Source: JBEIJQ01 sp040380145 (GTDB lineage Bacteria > Bacteroidota > Bacteroidia > Chitinophagales > Saprospiraceae). Taken from it: DNA of 30,883 bases. A program made the position numbers and the translations under genes. The DNA is taken from positions 1-30,883 of the forward strand of contig JBEIJQ010000016.1 of NCBI GenBank assembly GCA_040380145.1, written 5' to 3'. Positions within the stretch are counted from its first letter, which is position 1. Each line of letters opens with the position of its first letter. This document shows, piece after piece, positions 15,111-23,458 of this stretch. A model generated the notes under the pieces. It searched no databases, was not told where the DNA came from, and saw only the letters and a list, made by a program, of their open reading frames with translations.

Positions 15111-17264
15111 TTATTTGGCTTTGAAGAAAATCTCGATCCGGTTGTTTTTGGCGTTCTCGGCAGGAACGGCCACATTGAAGGCCGGTTTGGTCTTGCCCAT
15201 GCCGATGCAGCGGATTCGTTCTGCGGGGATGCCGAGGCCAACCAGGGCTTCCTTGACAGCTTTGGCTCGTCCTTCCGACAGCGCTTTGGACGCCTTGTCC
15301 TTGTCGGAATTGTCGGTATGTCCGACGATCTCCAACACCCAGTCTGTGTTGACCAGCGTGCGCGCCAGTTGGCGAACAGTGGGCATGGACTGCTGTAGCA
15401 GGGTCGTTTTGTCGAAAGCGAGGTTGGACAGGATCGTTCCTTTGGTTGAATCGGCGAGTTGGGCCAAGCGGGTCAAAAATATTGGGTTCAGCCGGAGATC
15501 GCGTGCATCGTTGCCTTGAGGACAAGAAATACGGCTCTCGCTCGGATAGTAGGTCTCTTTCGTGAAGTGGACCACATAATCGCGCCCTTTTGGCAAAGTC
15601 ATGAAATACGATCCGTCGGCCGGGTCGCTGTGAAAACGCGCCAGCGTACCTCCCGTGATGGGATCTTCGACCACGATTTCAACCCCCAACGGAAGCTGCT
15701 CGTTGTCCATTGCCGTTCCGCTGATGGTGGCCACCGATTCGGGCATGGCCGACGGCGGAAGGTCGGCCGATACGATGTCGGTGAGGCCGTCGGTCTGTTT
15801 TTGCACGAAATAGGCTTTTTGACCGTCTGCGGCGACCTTGAACTGCCAGTCGTCACCCATCGTGTTGTACTCTTTGCCGAGGTATTGGGGAGGGCTCCAG
15901 TTTTTCCAGGTATCGTCCAGCCTTTTGCACATGTAGATATCCAATCCGCCCAGTCCGTCGCGGCCATTGGTGCTGAAATACAGGGTTTTCATGTCGGAGT
16001 GCAGGAAAGGACTTCTTTCCATCGAGTCCGTGTTGATCCCTTCCAACGGGAAAGGAGGCTGCCAATTCCTGTTTTCGTCGCGAAGAGAAATGAAAAGGTC
16101 GGTGTTTTTGAATTTTTGGGTCCGGTCTAAACAGCCTTCGATGACCATGACTTCGTCGTTGGCGGACGAGTGGGCGCTGCCGATCCATCCGAAAGCGCGG
16201 CCGAACAAAGATGCTTCAAAGGCGGATCCCCAGGAGTTGTACCCTTTGTCGGATTCATAGATCAGTCCGTCGCGGATGAGCAGCATTTTCATGCCGTCGG
16301 AAGTCAGGCCCAACGGACGATCGTTGGCACCCTGTAGCGACAGGTCTCCCTGCAGGGCCGGTTTGCTCCACGCCGAGCCGTTGTATTTGCTGAAGAAAAT
16401 ATCTTCTTTTTCCGGAAAAAGGCAGTCTTTTCGGAGGTTGGCCGAAAAGTAAAGCGTGTTTTTGTCGGCGGACGGAAGGGGCCATCCGATATTGCCCTCT
16501 GCGTTGATCAGGTCGGTGAGTTTTTCCGGAAGGATGCCAGTTCCGGGCGTCCGTGCGATGGAGATTATTTGCGAAACCTTGTTTCCGTGGTTGGGGAACA
16601 TCGATTGGAAGCGCTCGGCGATGGTCGCCACGGAATCCCATTGACCGCCGCGGGCATAGTGGTCGAGCATGTTGTTGAGCGCGGCCCAGCCCGCGGGCGA
16701 AGGAGAGCGTTCGCGCACGAATTTTTCGAACTCCGCTTTTTTGTCCACTTGGAACGGCACTTTGTCGCCTTCGAACGGAACGGGCGGTTTGGTGGGCCCG
16801 CCGGCTTTGACCAACAGGCGCTGCGCCTTGCCTTTGACGGCCGCGGACAGGTCGGGCCAAGCGAGGAAAACCTCGATTTCACGAGCAACGGGCGCTTTTT
16901 CCAATTGTGCATAGCGCTCTTGCGCGATGGCCCCGCGGTCTTTGCCGAGGATCTGGTTGTCCACCTTTGCCTTGGCCGCTTTGTCTTTGTCCTTGGCCGA
17001 CAATTTTTTCAGGCTCTTGGCCGTCTTATCGAGGAAGGCATACGCCTTGTTGAGATCTTTTCCAGGATCGGGCTGCTTCCAGTTCGCTTGGCTCAGGCCG
17101 TAAAAAGCCAAGGTACGTGCAACGGGGTCCGAGCTGGCGGTATCTTTGGCAAAAGCCTCGGCAGCCTCGGCATAGCGTTGTTTTTTCAGAAACTTTTGGC
17201 CGTTTTTGACCTGCGCGGACAACAGAACGGGCGCAAACAACAGGGCGAGCAACAAAAGGCGCAT
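15111..17264 (-). CDS. PorE-like OmpA family protein (helical, PD40 propeller, CRD, OmpA domains), copy 1
   Basis: 717 residues with a type I signal peptide (RLLLLALLFAPVLLSAQ); no lipobox Cys. About 20-240 is helical and TPR-like (AEAAEAFAKDTASSDP). About 245-505 holds PD40/WD40-like blades (DKNTLYFSANLRKDC, DMKTLYFSTNGRDGLGGLDI). About 510-590 is a carboxypeptidase-regulatory-like sandwich. About 611-717 is an OmpA peptidoglycan-binding domain with LEIVGHTDNSDKD, SEGRAKAVKEAL and NAKNNRIEIFF. This is the order of the T9SS component PorE, but this layout is also common in other Bacteroidota envelope proteins and PorE itself is a lipoprotein. It likely anchors an outer-membrane or T9SS complex to peptidoglycan. 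It has its own promoter at 17337-17368 and is followed by the T9SS cargo gene. Confidence 0.87.
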   Translation of the reverse strand: MRLLLLALLFAPVLLSAQVKNGQKFLKKQRYAEAAEAFAKDTASSDPVARTLAFYGLSQANWKQPDPGKDLNKAYAFLDKTAKSLKKLSAKDKDKAAKAKVDNQILGKDRGAIAQERYAQLEKAPVAREIEVFLAWPDLSAAVKGKAQRLLVKAGGPTKPPVPFEGDKVPFQVDKKAEFEKFVRERSPSPAGWAALNNMLDHYARGGQWDSVATIAERFQSMFPNHGNKVSQIISIARTPGTGILPEKLTDLINAEGNIGWPLPSADKNTLYFSANLRKDCLFPEKEDIFFSKYNGSAWSKPALQGDLSLQGANDRPLGLTSDGMKMLLIRDGLIYESDKGYNSWGSAFEASLFGRAFGWIGSAHSSANDEVMVIEGCLDRTQKFKNTDLFISLRDENRNWQPPFPLEGINTDSMERSPFLHSDMKTLYFSTNGRDGLGGLDIYMCKRLDDTWKNWSPPQYLGKEYNTMGDDWQFKVAADGQKAYFVQKQTDGLTDIVSADLPPSAMPESVATISGTAMDNEQLPLGVEIVVEDPITGGTLARFHSDPADGSYFMTLPKGRDYVVHFTKETYYPSESRISCPQGNDARDLRLNPIFLTRLAQLADSTKGTILSNLAFDKTTLLQQSMPTVRQLARTLVNTDWVLEIVGHTDNSDKDKASKALSEGRAKAVKEALVGLGIPAERIRCIGMGKTKPAFNVAVPAENAKNNRIEIFFKAK

Positions 17265-17336
17265 ACAACTAGGGGGTTGAGGCTACGATGAATGAAGATT
17301 TGTTGGGATAAGATTTTTCGAAAAAAATTCGAAAGC

Positions 17337-17368
17337 CAAAAATAAGCCTACTGGGACAAAAAAACAAA
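17337..17368 (-). promoter_or_regulatory. Promoter of OmpA-like copy 1, overlapping the upstream terminator
   Basis: On the minus strand TTTG (17368-17365), a 20-nt spacer and TATTTTTG (17344-17337) are a full match to the Bacteroidota promoter. The TTTG is also the end of the 3' stem of the terminator at 17358-17392. Transcription would start near 17330, giving a leader of about 65 nt before the ATG at 17264. Confidence 0.7.
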
Positions 17369-17392
17369 GCCCCGTGTTGTGACGGGGCTTTG
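17358..17392 (-). terminator. Rho-independent terminator after OmpA-like copy 2
   Basis: Perfect 11-bp stem CAAAGCCCCGT / ACGGGGCTTTG (17365-17375 with 17382-17392), a 6-nt loop, and on the minus strand a run of seven T (17364-17358). It lies 13 nt after the stop of the gene at 17406 and should separate that gene from copy 1. Confidence 0.88.
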
Positions 17393-17405
17393 TTTGGTTG
17401 CAGAA

Positions 17406-19496
17406 TTATTGCTTGACCTTGAAGATCAGCTCTACGCGTCGATTTTTCGCACGATTTTCTTTTGTCTTGTTGTCCACGGCGGGATTTTTTTCGCCGAGGC
17501 CCTTGGCGGTCAGGCCTTCTTTTTTCACGCCCAGCCTGACAAGCGCATCGGCCACGGAATTGACCCTTCTCAGAGAGAGGGCATCGTTGTAGGCATCGGT
17601 GCCCACGTTGTCGGTATGGCCGGAGAGTTCCATGGTGAAAGCACCTTCGAGGAGGATTTTGGCGGCGCTCTGGATTTCGGCCTGGGCCTCTTGGCGGGCC
17701 AAAGAGCGGTCGTGGTCGAAGTACACCACTTTGGGGGCGGGAACGGGAGGCGTTTTGGGGCGCAGCTCGATGTCTTGGTTGATGCTGCGGGCCATGCGTT
17801 CGGTCTTCAGGTCGATGAAGTATTCTTGGGAAAGGAAACCGTCCACATCCGCGTAGATCTTGTAGCGGCTGCCGTTGGGCACGGTGGTCATGAAAGTCGT
17901 GGTCGAGGGATCGGTGTTGACTTTGCCCACGATCTGGTTGTTGTCGGTGTCCACCAAAAAAACTCTGCCGGCGATCGGTTGGCCTTTGGGGTCCAAGATG
18001 CGGCCTCGGATGGTGGCCACGGCCTTGGGGCGAAGGTTTTCGGGCAGATCGGCCACATACAGGTCGTACAGACCTTCTTTGGCGGAGGCGAAATAGGCTT
18101 TGGTTCCGTCGGTGGATATCACATAGCCCCAGTCGCCGTTGAAGGTGTTGAATTCCTTGCCGAGGTTTTTGGGCGTGCTCCATTTTTTCCAGGTATCGTC
18201 CAAGCGGGTGGTCACATACACGTCCATGTCGTTGAGTCCGTTGCGGCCGCTGGAGCTGAAGTACAGGGTCTGCATGTCGGGGTGGAGGTAGGGCGAACGG
18301 TCGGTGGAATCGGTGTTGAGCGCGTCCACTGCAAAGGGGGGCTGCCAATTGCCGTTGGCGTCGAGCAGGGAGATGTATATTCCGCAGGTGCTGTACGGAT
18401 CGGTGGCAGAGGTGGAGCCGGTGAACACCAGCACTTGACCATTGGCCGAGGTACGGGCGTCGCCCACCCATTTGAAATTTTTGTTGATGACTTCGATGTC
18501 TTCGGGAGTGCCCCAGCCTTTTTCGGTCTTGCGGCAATTGAAAAGTCGTCCTTCGCGGAAGATCAGCAGTTGGGTGCCGTCGGCGCTGATCGAAAGGGGC
18601 GCTTCATTGGATTCGCGCTTCGAAAGTTCCGACACGAGGGTCGCTCTTTGCCATTGGCCATTGTTCCAATTCGAAACGAAAATATCTTCGTAGCCTACGT
18701 TGTCGGGGCGGTTCAAAGCGCAGAAGTAAAGTTGTTTGTCGTCAATGGTCAGCACGGGCAGGTACTCGTACATATCGGAATTGACGGTCGGCCCCAGGTT
18801 TTGGACGGATACGTTTTGGTCGGGCGCGGAAGCGATCGCGGACACATTGCGCAGCCATTCGGACTTGTTGGGGAAATCAGGCCGGAAACGGTCGGCAGCG
18901 ACTGCCACGCTGTCCCACATCTTTTCGGCGGCAAAGTGCCTGAAAATGCCCAAAAGGACGCGCTCGGCGTTTTTCTCCGGGGCATTGGCCCGGATATGGG
19001 CCTCGAACAGGCCTTGATTGGCGCCTTCGAACTTCAGGCGTTCCACGATGGGCCAAACGCCCTCGACGGACTGTTCGGGAAGTCGAGGCCACAGCAGGAA
19101 GCTTTCCAGGTCGTCGCCGTTGGGTTCGGCGGCCATTTCTTTCAGGCGGGCATTGGCGATCGACTTCCGGTTGGTTTCGATGCCGGCAGCGTCCATGCCC
19201 AACTTGGCGGCCCTTTTCTGCTTGCGGGCGTTCAGTTCGGGGAAGAGCTGCGATGCGCGGTCATTGTTCAGATAGGCCTGTTGGAGGTCGCGGTTCTTGG
19301 CATTTTCGTTGGCGCGGACCTTGCCCATTCCGAAAAGAGCGAGTGCTTTTTTGTGCGTTTTGGCGTGCGCGGTGTCTTTGGCGAACGCCGCCGTGGCTTC
19401 CGGCAGGCGCTCCTTGCGGAGCATGCGGTAGCCTTTTTTGAATTGGGCGCCCAAAACAGCGGGCAAAAGAAGCAACAGGAGGGTAAAGATGCGCAT
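17406..19496 (-). CDS. PorE-like OmpA family protein, copy 2 (paralogue of copy 1)
   Basis: 696 residues from the ATG at 19496 (MRIFTLLLLLLPAVLGAQ; an alternative ATG lies two codons upstream at 19502). The domain order equals copy 1: helical/TPR-like region about 20-230, PD40 blades about 237-485 (DMQTLYFSSSGRNGLNDMDV), carboxypeptidase-regulatory-like sandwich about 491-570, OmpA domain about 587-696. The OmpA motif is better kept here than in copy 1: FTMELSGHTDNVGTDAYNDA, LSLRRVNSVADAL and NRAKNRRVELIFKVK. The stretches NGNWQPPFAVDALNTDS and RLDDTWKKWSTPKNLGKEFN have close counterparts in copy 1, showing gene duplication. No lipobox. Expected to be periplasmic or outer-membrane-linked and peptidoglycan-binding. 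Ends at the strong terminator at 17358-17392. Confidence 0.87.
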   Translation of the reverse strand: MRIFTLLLLLLPAVLGAQFKKGYRMLRKERLPEATAAFAKDTAHAKTHKKALALFGMGKVRANENAKNRDLQQAYLNNDRASQLFPELNARKQKRAAKLGMDAAGIETNRKSIANARLKEMAAEPNGDDLESFLLWPRLPEQSVEGVWPIVERLKFEGANQGLFEAHIRANAPEKNAERVLLGIFRHFAAEKMWDSVAVAADRFRPDFPNKSEWLRNVSAIASAPDQNVSVQNLGPTVNSDMYEYLPVLTIDDKQLYFCALNRPDNVGYEDIFVSNWNNGQWQRATLVSELSKRESNEAPLSISADGTQLLIFREGRLFNCRKTEKGWGTPEDIEVINKNFKWVGDARTSANGQVLVFTGSTSATDPYSTCGIYISLLDANGNWQPPFAVDALNTDSTDRSPYLHPDMQTLYFSSSGRNGLNDMDVYVTTRLDDTWKKWSTPKNLGKEFNTFNGDWGYVISTDGTKAYFASAKEGLYDLYVADLPENLRPKAVATIRGRILDPKGQPIAGRVFLVDTDNNQIVGKVNTDPSTTTFMTTVPNGSRYKIYADVDGFLSQEYFIDLKTERMARSINQDIELRPKTPPVPAPKVVYFDHDRSLARQEAQAEIQSAAKILLEGAFTMELSGHTDNVGTDAYNDALSLRRVNSVADALVRLGVKKEGLTAKGLGEKNPAVDNKTKENRAKNRRVELIFKVKQ

Positions 19497-19669
19497 GGTC
19501 ATGTGATGGGGGAACAGGGAAAATTTTGTTCTTCGAAAAAGATAACTTTTGGCCCGCAAAGAAAACGATTTTTCCCGTTACCCCCAAAAGCACCTTTCGG
19601 CTGCCGTGAATTTTGGCGCGAACAAGGTTTCCTGATGTTTTCGTTGCGGCAAAATTGCCCCGCCCAAGT

Positions 19670-19677
19670 TATCTTTG
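19670..19677 (+). promoter_or_regulatory. -7 box of hemE
   Basis: TATCTTTG matches TAnnTTTG, 35 nt before the hemE ATG. A GTTG lies 23 nt upstream, which is longer than the normal spacing, so the -33 element is unsure. Confidence 0.52.
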
Positions 19678-19712
19678 CGGCGGAAAAAGGCCTTTGGCCC
19701 ATCAACACGAAC

Positions 19713-20735
19713 ATGTCCCATTTGTTTTTGCGCGCCGCAAAAGGCGAAACGGTTCCCCGCCCCCCGGTATGGCTCATGCGCCAAGCCGGCCGCATCCTTC
19801 CCCAATATCGGGCCGTCCGCGAACGGCTCGACGGCTTCAAAGCACTGGTAACGGATCCCGAGCGCTGCTGCGAAGTCACCGTGCAGCCGGTGGACGAACT
19901 GGGCGTGGATGCCGCCATCATTTTTTCCGATATCCTCGTGATCCCCGAAGCATTGGGATTTTCTTACGAGATGGAAGAAAAAAAGGGCCCCCGCTTCCCG
20001 CGCACGATCGCCGGCCCGGCCGACCTGGACGATCTGCTCCCGGCCGATGAAGCGGCCGCTTCGCTGGAATACGTTTATTCGGCCATCCGGCTCACCAAAC
20101 GCGAACTCAACGGCCGCGTACCGCTGATCGGTTTCGCGGGCGCACCTTGGACGCTGCTCGCTTACATGGTCGAAGGCAGCGGCAGCAAGACTTTCTCCAA
20201 GGCCAAACGCTTCCTGTATCTGGAACCGGAAGCGAGCCACCGGCTCTTGCAGCGCATCACCGATGCCACCATCGCCTACCTCAAAGGACAGGTACGGGCC
20301 GGTGCCGACCTGGTCCAGTTGTTCGATTCCTGGGCCGGTATCCTCTCGCCCGATCAGTACGAGACCTTCTCGATGCCCTACCTGCGGCAGATCTCCGATG
20401 CGCTCAGCCCTTTGGTGCCCGTGACCATCTTTGCCAAAGATGCGTGGTTTGCCCTCGGATCCATCGGCGCTTCCTCTTGCTCCGTGGTCGGCTTGGACTG
20501 GACAGTAAAACCCGCCTACGCCCGCGGGCTGGTCGGTGCGGAAAAAACCCTGCAGGGGAATCTCGATCCGTGCGTCCTGTACGCGGATTTCGCCACCATC
20601 CGGCGCGAAACCGAAGCCATGCTCCGGGCCTTCGGGCCACGCCACATCGCCAACCTCGGCCACGGGGTGTATCCCGATACGCCGCTCGACGGCGTCCGGT
20701 GCTTCGTGGACACGGTCAAGGAGTTTCGATATTGA
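19713..20735 (+). CDS. hemE: Uroporphyrinogen decarboxylase
   Basis: Decarboxylates the four acetate side chains of uroporphyrinogen III to coproporphyrinogen III in heme synthesis; cytoplasmic. The 340 residues match the family. PVWLMRQAGRILPQYRAVRE near residues 14-33 is the first signature, with the substrate-binding Arg residues. FSDILVIPEALG near 71-82 holds the key Asp. PLIGFAGAPWTLLAYMVEG near 135-153 is the second signature, and GHGVYPDTPLDGVRCFVDTV closes the barrel. The frame stays open for more than 2.3 kb upstream through the antisense of the OmpA-like gene. The ATG at 19713, just after the -7 box, is the only sensible start. No other heme genes are in the window. Confidence 0.97.
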   Translation: MSHLFLRAAKGETVPRPPVWLMRQAGRILPQYRAVRERLDGFKALVTDPERCCEVTVQPVDELGVDAAIIFSDILVIPEALGFSYEMEEKKGPRFPRTIAGPADLDDLLPADEAAASLEYVYSAIRLTKRELNGRVPLIGFAGAPWTLLAYMVEGSGSKTFSKAKRFLYLEPEASHRLLQRITDATIAYLKGQVRAGADLVQLFDSWAGILSPDQYETFSMPYLRQISDALSPLVPVTIFAKDAWFALGSIGASSCSVVGLDWTVKPAYARGLVGAEKTLQGNLDPCVLYADFATIRRETEAMLRAFGPRHIANLGHGVYPDTPLDGVRCFVDTVKEFRY

Positions 20736-20784
20736 GGCTCTTGGGGCCCCGAATCCATCGGCTCAAGGCCGTTTTTTCAAAAGA

Positions 20785-20811
20785 GAATTTTTGATCGGGC
20801 ATCAAAAATTC
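20785..20811. terminator. Hairpin between convergent hemE and acyl-CoA reductase genes
   Basis: Perfect 11-bp stem GAATTTTTGAT / ATCAAAAATTC with loop CGGGC. It overlaps the stop codon of the minus-strand gene. Neither side has a long T run (minus side reads CTCTTTTG). It probably serves as a bidirectional terminator for the convergent pair. Confidence 0.5.
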
Positions 20812-21826
20812 ACTCTTCTGTAGCAAATTTCCCCAACAGCAGCTCCATCGTGTCCACGCCGTCGGCGTAATCGCCGGGGCTGGGCATTTGGGCGGTTCCG
20901 AAAGGAACGGTTTCGCCCCAATGCGGTAGCGGCCCGCTGCCGACCACACACTGCAAGCGTTCGCGGACGGATGACAGTTCGGCCCCGACTTCTTCGGGAT
21001 CGCCGTACCGCACGAATTGCAGACAGGCGATGCGCTCGCCCACAGCGGGGTCTTCGGTCAGCAATACCGGACCGGCCACCGTGTGGGGGATCTTGTTGAG
21101 CAACAGCAGCGTGAACGAGTAGTCGAAGTTGTTGCGCCATTTGTTGTGCAGCAGCAGGTCGCCGTGGTGTTCGATGCTTTCCGTGAGGGGGGCGAAATCG
21201 AAACCCCGTGGCACGTACAGTTTGGTGACGCTGCGGCAGCCGAGCCCGAAATAGCGGAAAAGGTCGTGCCCCAGCCCGCGGTACTGATCGGGTGTTTCGT
21301 CGCCGCGGAGCACGGCCACGGAACGGCGGTTGCGACGGATCAAGTGGGGATATTTGGAAAAGTAGTGCTCGAAATAGCGGGCGGTGTTGTCGCTGCCCGT
21401 GGCGATCACGGCGTCGAAACCTTTGAGCTGTTCGACGAACTCGGTGCGCTGTGCCGCTTCCGGATCGGATTCGGCCAAGATTTCGCGCAGGGCGGGCAGC
21501 AGCACGCGGTCTTTTTCCGAGAGTTTCACCACCGCCCGGTGCCCGGAGGCCAGGACGCACATCCAGTCGTGGAATCCGGCCAACGGAATGTTGCCGGCCA
21601 TCACCAGCCCGATCCGGCGCGGGGAAACCCGGCGTTCCGGCAATCCGTATCGGGCGAGCCAACCTTCCAGCTTTTCGGGGGCCAGCAGGTGCTCGGCAAT
21701 GGCTTGCAGCGCCAAGCGGCTGTTTTCGGGCGTGAACCAGGGGTTTTCCCAGTAGGCCCGTTCAAGGGCGTTTTCCAAGATGGGATGCCCGGAAAGAATG
21801 GATTCCCGGAGGGCGGAAAAGTTCAT
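20810..21826 (-). CDS. Acyl-CoA reductase (LuxC-like, aldehyde dehydrogenase superfamily)
   Basis: 338-residue protein resembling the Bacteroidota acyl-CoA reductase family, which reduces fatty acyl-CoA to aldehyde with NAD(P)H. Visible blocks are IGLVMAGNIPLAGFHDWMCV (about 72-91), which forms the nucleotide-binding start, SGHRAVVKLSEKDRVLLPAL, and VIATGSDNTARYFEHYFSKYP. GLGCRSVTKLYVPRGF contains the likely nucleophilic Cys near residue 195. The end, GTAQMPSPGDYADGVDTMEL, is typical of the family. The ATG at 21826 is 22 nt after the steroid-reductase-like gene, so the two probably form an operon in lipid metabolism. The natural substrate is not known. Confidence 0.85.
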   Translation of the reverse strand: MNFSALRESILSGHPILENALERAYWENPWFTPENSRLALQAIAEHLLAPEKLEGWLARYGLPERRVSPRRIGLVMAGNIPLAGFHDWMCVLASGHRAVVKLSEKDRVLLPALREILAESDPEAAQRTEFVEQLKGFDAVIATGSDNTARYFEHYFSKYPHLIRRNRRSVAVLRGDETPDQYRGLGHDLFRYFGLGCRSVTKLYVPRGFDFAPLTESIEHHGDLLLHNKWRNNFDYSFTLLLLNKIPHTVAGPVLLTEDPAVGERIACLQFVRYGDPEEVGAELSSVRERLQCVVGSGPLPHWGETVPFGTAQMPSPGDYADGVDTMELLLGKFATEE

Positions 21827-21848
21827 GGTCGGAAAAATTGGCGGGAGT

Positions 21849-22613
21849 TCAGGAGGCGCGGAAAAGCCGGGGCCAAAGAGCGCCCCTTTCGGCGGGGTAA
21901 TCGGGGAAACGATCGAGGTACCAATCGTGGTGGCGCAGGGCCCGCGGAACGAGGTTGGCGGCGGTCCAAACGGCGAACGAAAGCCCGGGCAGGCTCCAGG
22001 TCAGGAGCGCGAAACCGGCCCATTCCAAGATTTCGCCGGCGTGGTTGGGGCAGGACATCCAGCGGAAAAAACCGCCGCGCGGGATCTTGTAGCCCGTTTC
22101 GCCCGGCTTGCGCAGCCCGATAAGCGTGTAGTCGCTGTGGACATTGATGCCCATGCCGAGGAAAAACAACAGGCAGCCGCCCACGAAACGGGGATCGCCG
22201 GCCCAATCCGCGGGATATGCCGGACCGTACCCCAGGTGCCAACCGATGAAACCGGCGTTCACGACGTTGAAAAATATGGCCGAGGCCACGATCGCCCAGG
22301 GCATCCGCTTGCCGTCGGTGCGCAGAAAAAATGGAAAAACCACGCTCCTGTGCACGTAGTGTCCGGCATACAGCAGGAACATCGCCCAGGTCGTCCAAGC
22401 CTTGTTTCCGGGCCCGGACGAAAAAAAAATCGCGCTCGAGAGTAACAAAGCGGGAATTTCCATCATTAACCATCCCAGGCGGTTGTCAACCGTGGGCCCC
22501 CAACCCTTGCGGGCGTGCCGTCCGTAAGGAGCCGAAACCCGCAGCTGCAGGGGGACGATCGCGAGGGCGAACAGCGTCCAAGCCACCACCGTCCATTCAA
22601 AAGACCAAGACAA
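21849..22613 (-). CDS. Membrane steroid 5-alpha-reductase family protein (C-terminal domain)
   Basis: About 254 residues, all-helical membrane protein with roughly six or seven hydrophobic segments. The C-terminal half carries the family hallmark for NADPH binding: KIPRGGFFRWMSCPNHAGEI, then EWAGFALLTWS, FAVWTAANLVPRALRHHDWY and a final FPDYPAE. PYGRHARKGWGP near residue 30 matches the SRD5A N-terminal motif. No ATG lies near the N terminus. The TTG at 22613 gives the usual SRD5A length and is used here; a TTG at 22679 would add 22 residues (RKSAFLSEIRLFFFRKKIRN) with no similarity. The substrate (sterol-like or enoyl lipid) cannot be told; pairing with an acyl-CoA reductase points to lipid modification. 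Confidence 0.8.
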   Translation of the reverse strand: MSWSFEWTVVAWTLFALAIVPLQLRVSAPYGRHARKGWGPTVDNRLGWLMMEIPALLLSSAIFFSSGPGNKAWTTWAMFLLYAGHYVHRSVVFPFFLRTDGKRMPWAIVASAIFFNVVNAGFIGWHLGYGPAYPADWAGDPRFVGGCLLFFLGMGINVHSDYTLIGLRKPGETGYKIPRGGFFRWMSCPNHAGEILEWAGFALLTWSLPGLSFAVWTAANLVPRALRHHDWYLDRFPDYPAERGALWPRLFRAS

Positions 22614-22702
22614 TTCGTTCCGGATTTTTTTTCGAAAAAAGAAAAGGCGAATTTCGGATAAAAATGCGGATTTTCGCAACGAACCATCAAAACCACGAAC
22701 CC

Positions 22703-23389
22703 ATGTTTCTGACTTACTACGGACACTCCTGTTTTTCCGTCGAAGTAGCCGGCAAAACCCTCCTCTTCGATCCGTTCATTTCCGGCAACGAACTGGCCGC
22801 CTCGGTGGACATCGACGCCATCCGCGCGGATTACATCTTGGTCTCGCACGGCCATGCCGACCACATCGCCGATGCCGAGCGCATCGCCAAAAATTCCGGC
22901 ACCCACTGCAAGGTGATCGCCAGCTGGGAGATCTGTTCGTGGTTCGACGCCAAGGGCATACAAGGCCACCCGATGAACATCGGCGGGCAGTGGGCCTTTG
23001 ATTTCGGTACCGTGCACCAGGTCAACGCCGTCCACTCCAGCAGTTTCCCCGACGGGTCGTACGCTGGCAATCCCACCGGCTTCGTGGTCGAGACCGGAGA
23101 AGGCACTTTTTACTATTCCGGCGATACGGCGCTGCACTGGGACATGAAACTGATCCCGATGCTTTACCCGCGTCTGAAGTTTGCCGTGCTGTGCCTCGGC
23201 GACAATTTCACGATGTCCTACAAACACTCGCTGTTGGCCTCCGATTTCATCGAGTGCGGCAACATCATCGGATGCCACTTCGATACCTTCGGCTTCATCC
23301 GCATCGACCATGCCGCTGCCGAGAAGGCTTTTACCGACCGGGACAAGACCTTGCTGCTGCCCAAGATCGGCGGGCGTTACGATGTCTGA
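22703..23389 (+). CDS. UPF0173-type metal-dependent hydrolase (metallo-beta-lactamase fold)
   Basis: 228 residues, UlaG/UPF0173-like. It starts MFLTYYGHSCFSVEVAGKTL, where the GHSCF block is characteristic. The metal motif is SHGHADHIAD with H49, H51, D53 and H54. YYSGDTALHWDMKLI near 138-152 supplies the bridging Asp, and GCHFDTFGFI near 190-200 the late His. The substrate is unknown; members hydrolyse phosphodiester, lactone or similar bonds with two metal ions. The ATG at 22703 starts the recognisable domain; upstream codons in frame show nothing. It diverges from the steroid-reductase-like gene, with the spacing depending on the start chosen there. Confidence 0.9.
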   Translation: MFLTYYGHSCFSVEVAGKTLLFDPFISGNELAASVDIDAIRADYILVSHGHADHIADAERIAKNSGTHCKVIASWEICSWFDAKGIQGHPMNIGGQWAFDFGTVHQVNAVHSSSFPDGSYAGNPTGFVVETGEGTFYYSGDTALHWDMKLIPMLYPRLKFAVLCLGDNFTMSYKHSLLASDFIECGNIIGCHFDTFGFIRIDHAAAEKAFTDRDKTLLLPKIGGRYDV

Positions 23390-23458
23390 CGGTCCGTTGG
23401 CGGGCTGATTCTTTCCGCTTTTTCGAACCTGTTTTTTTTACTCTCAAACAAAAATCCC

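Noticed and set aside
17379..19712. A 778-codon upstream extension of the hemE frame
   Set aside because: It is the antisense of the OmpA-like copy 2 gene, kept open by codon bias; hemE family similarity begins only at the ATG at 19713.
20743..20750. GGGGCCCC palindrome after hemE (also at 12123-12130)
   Set aside because: Eight-base G+C palindromes are expected by chance in a G+C-rich genome; no shared context beyond nearness to gene ends.
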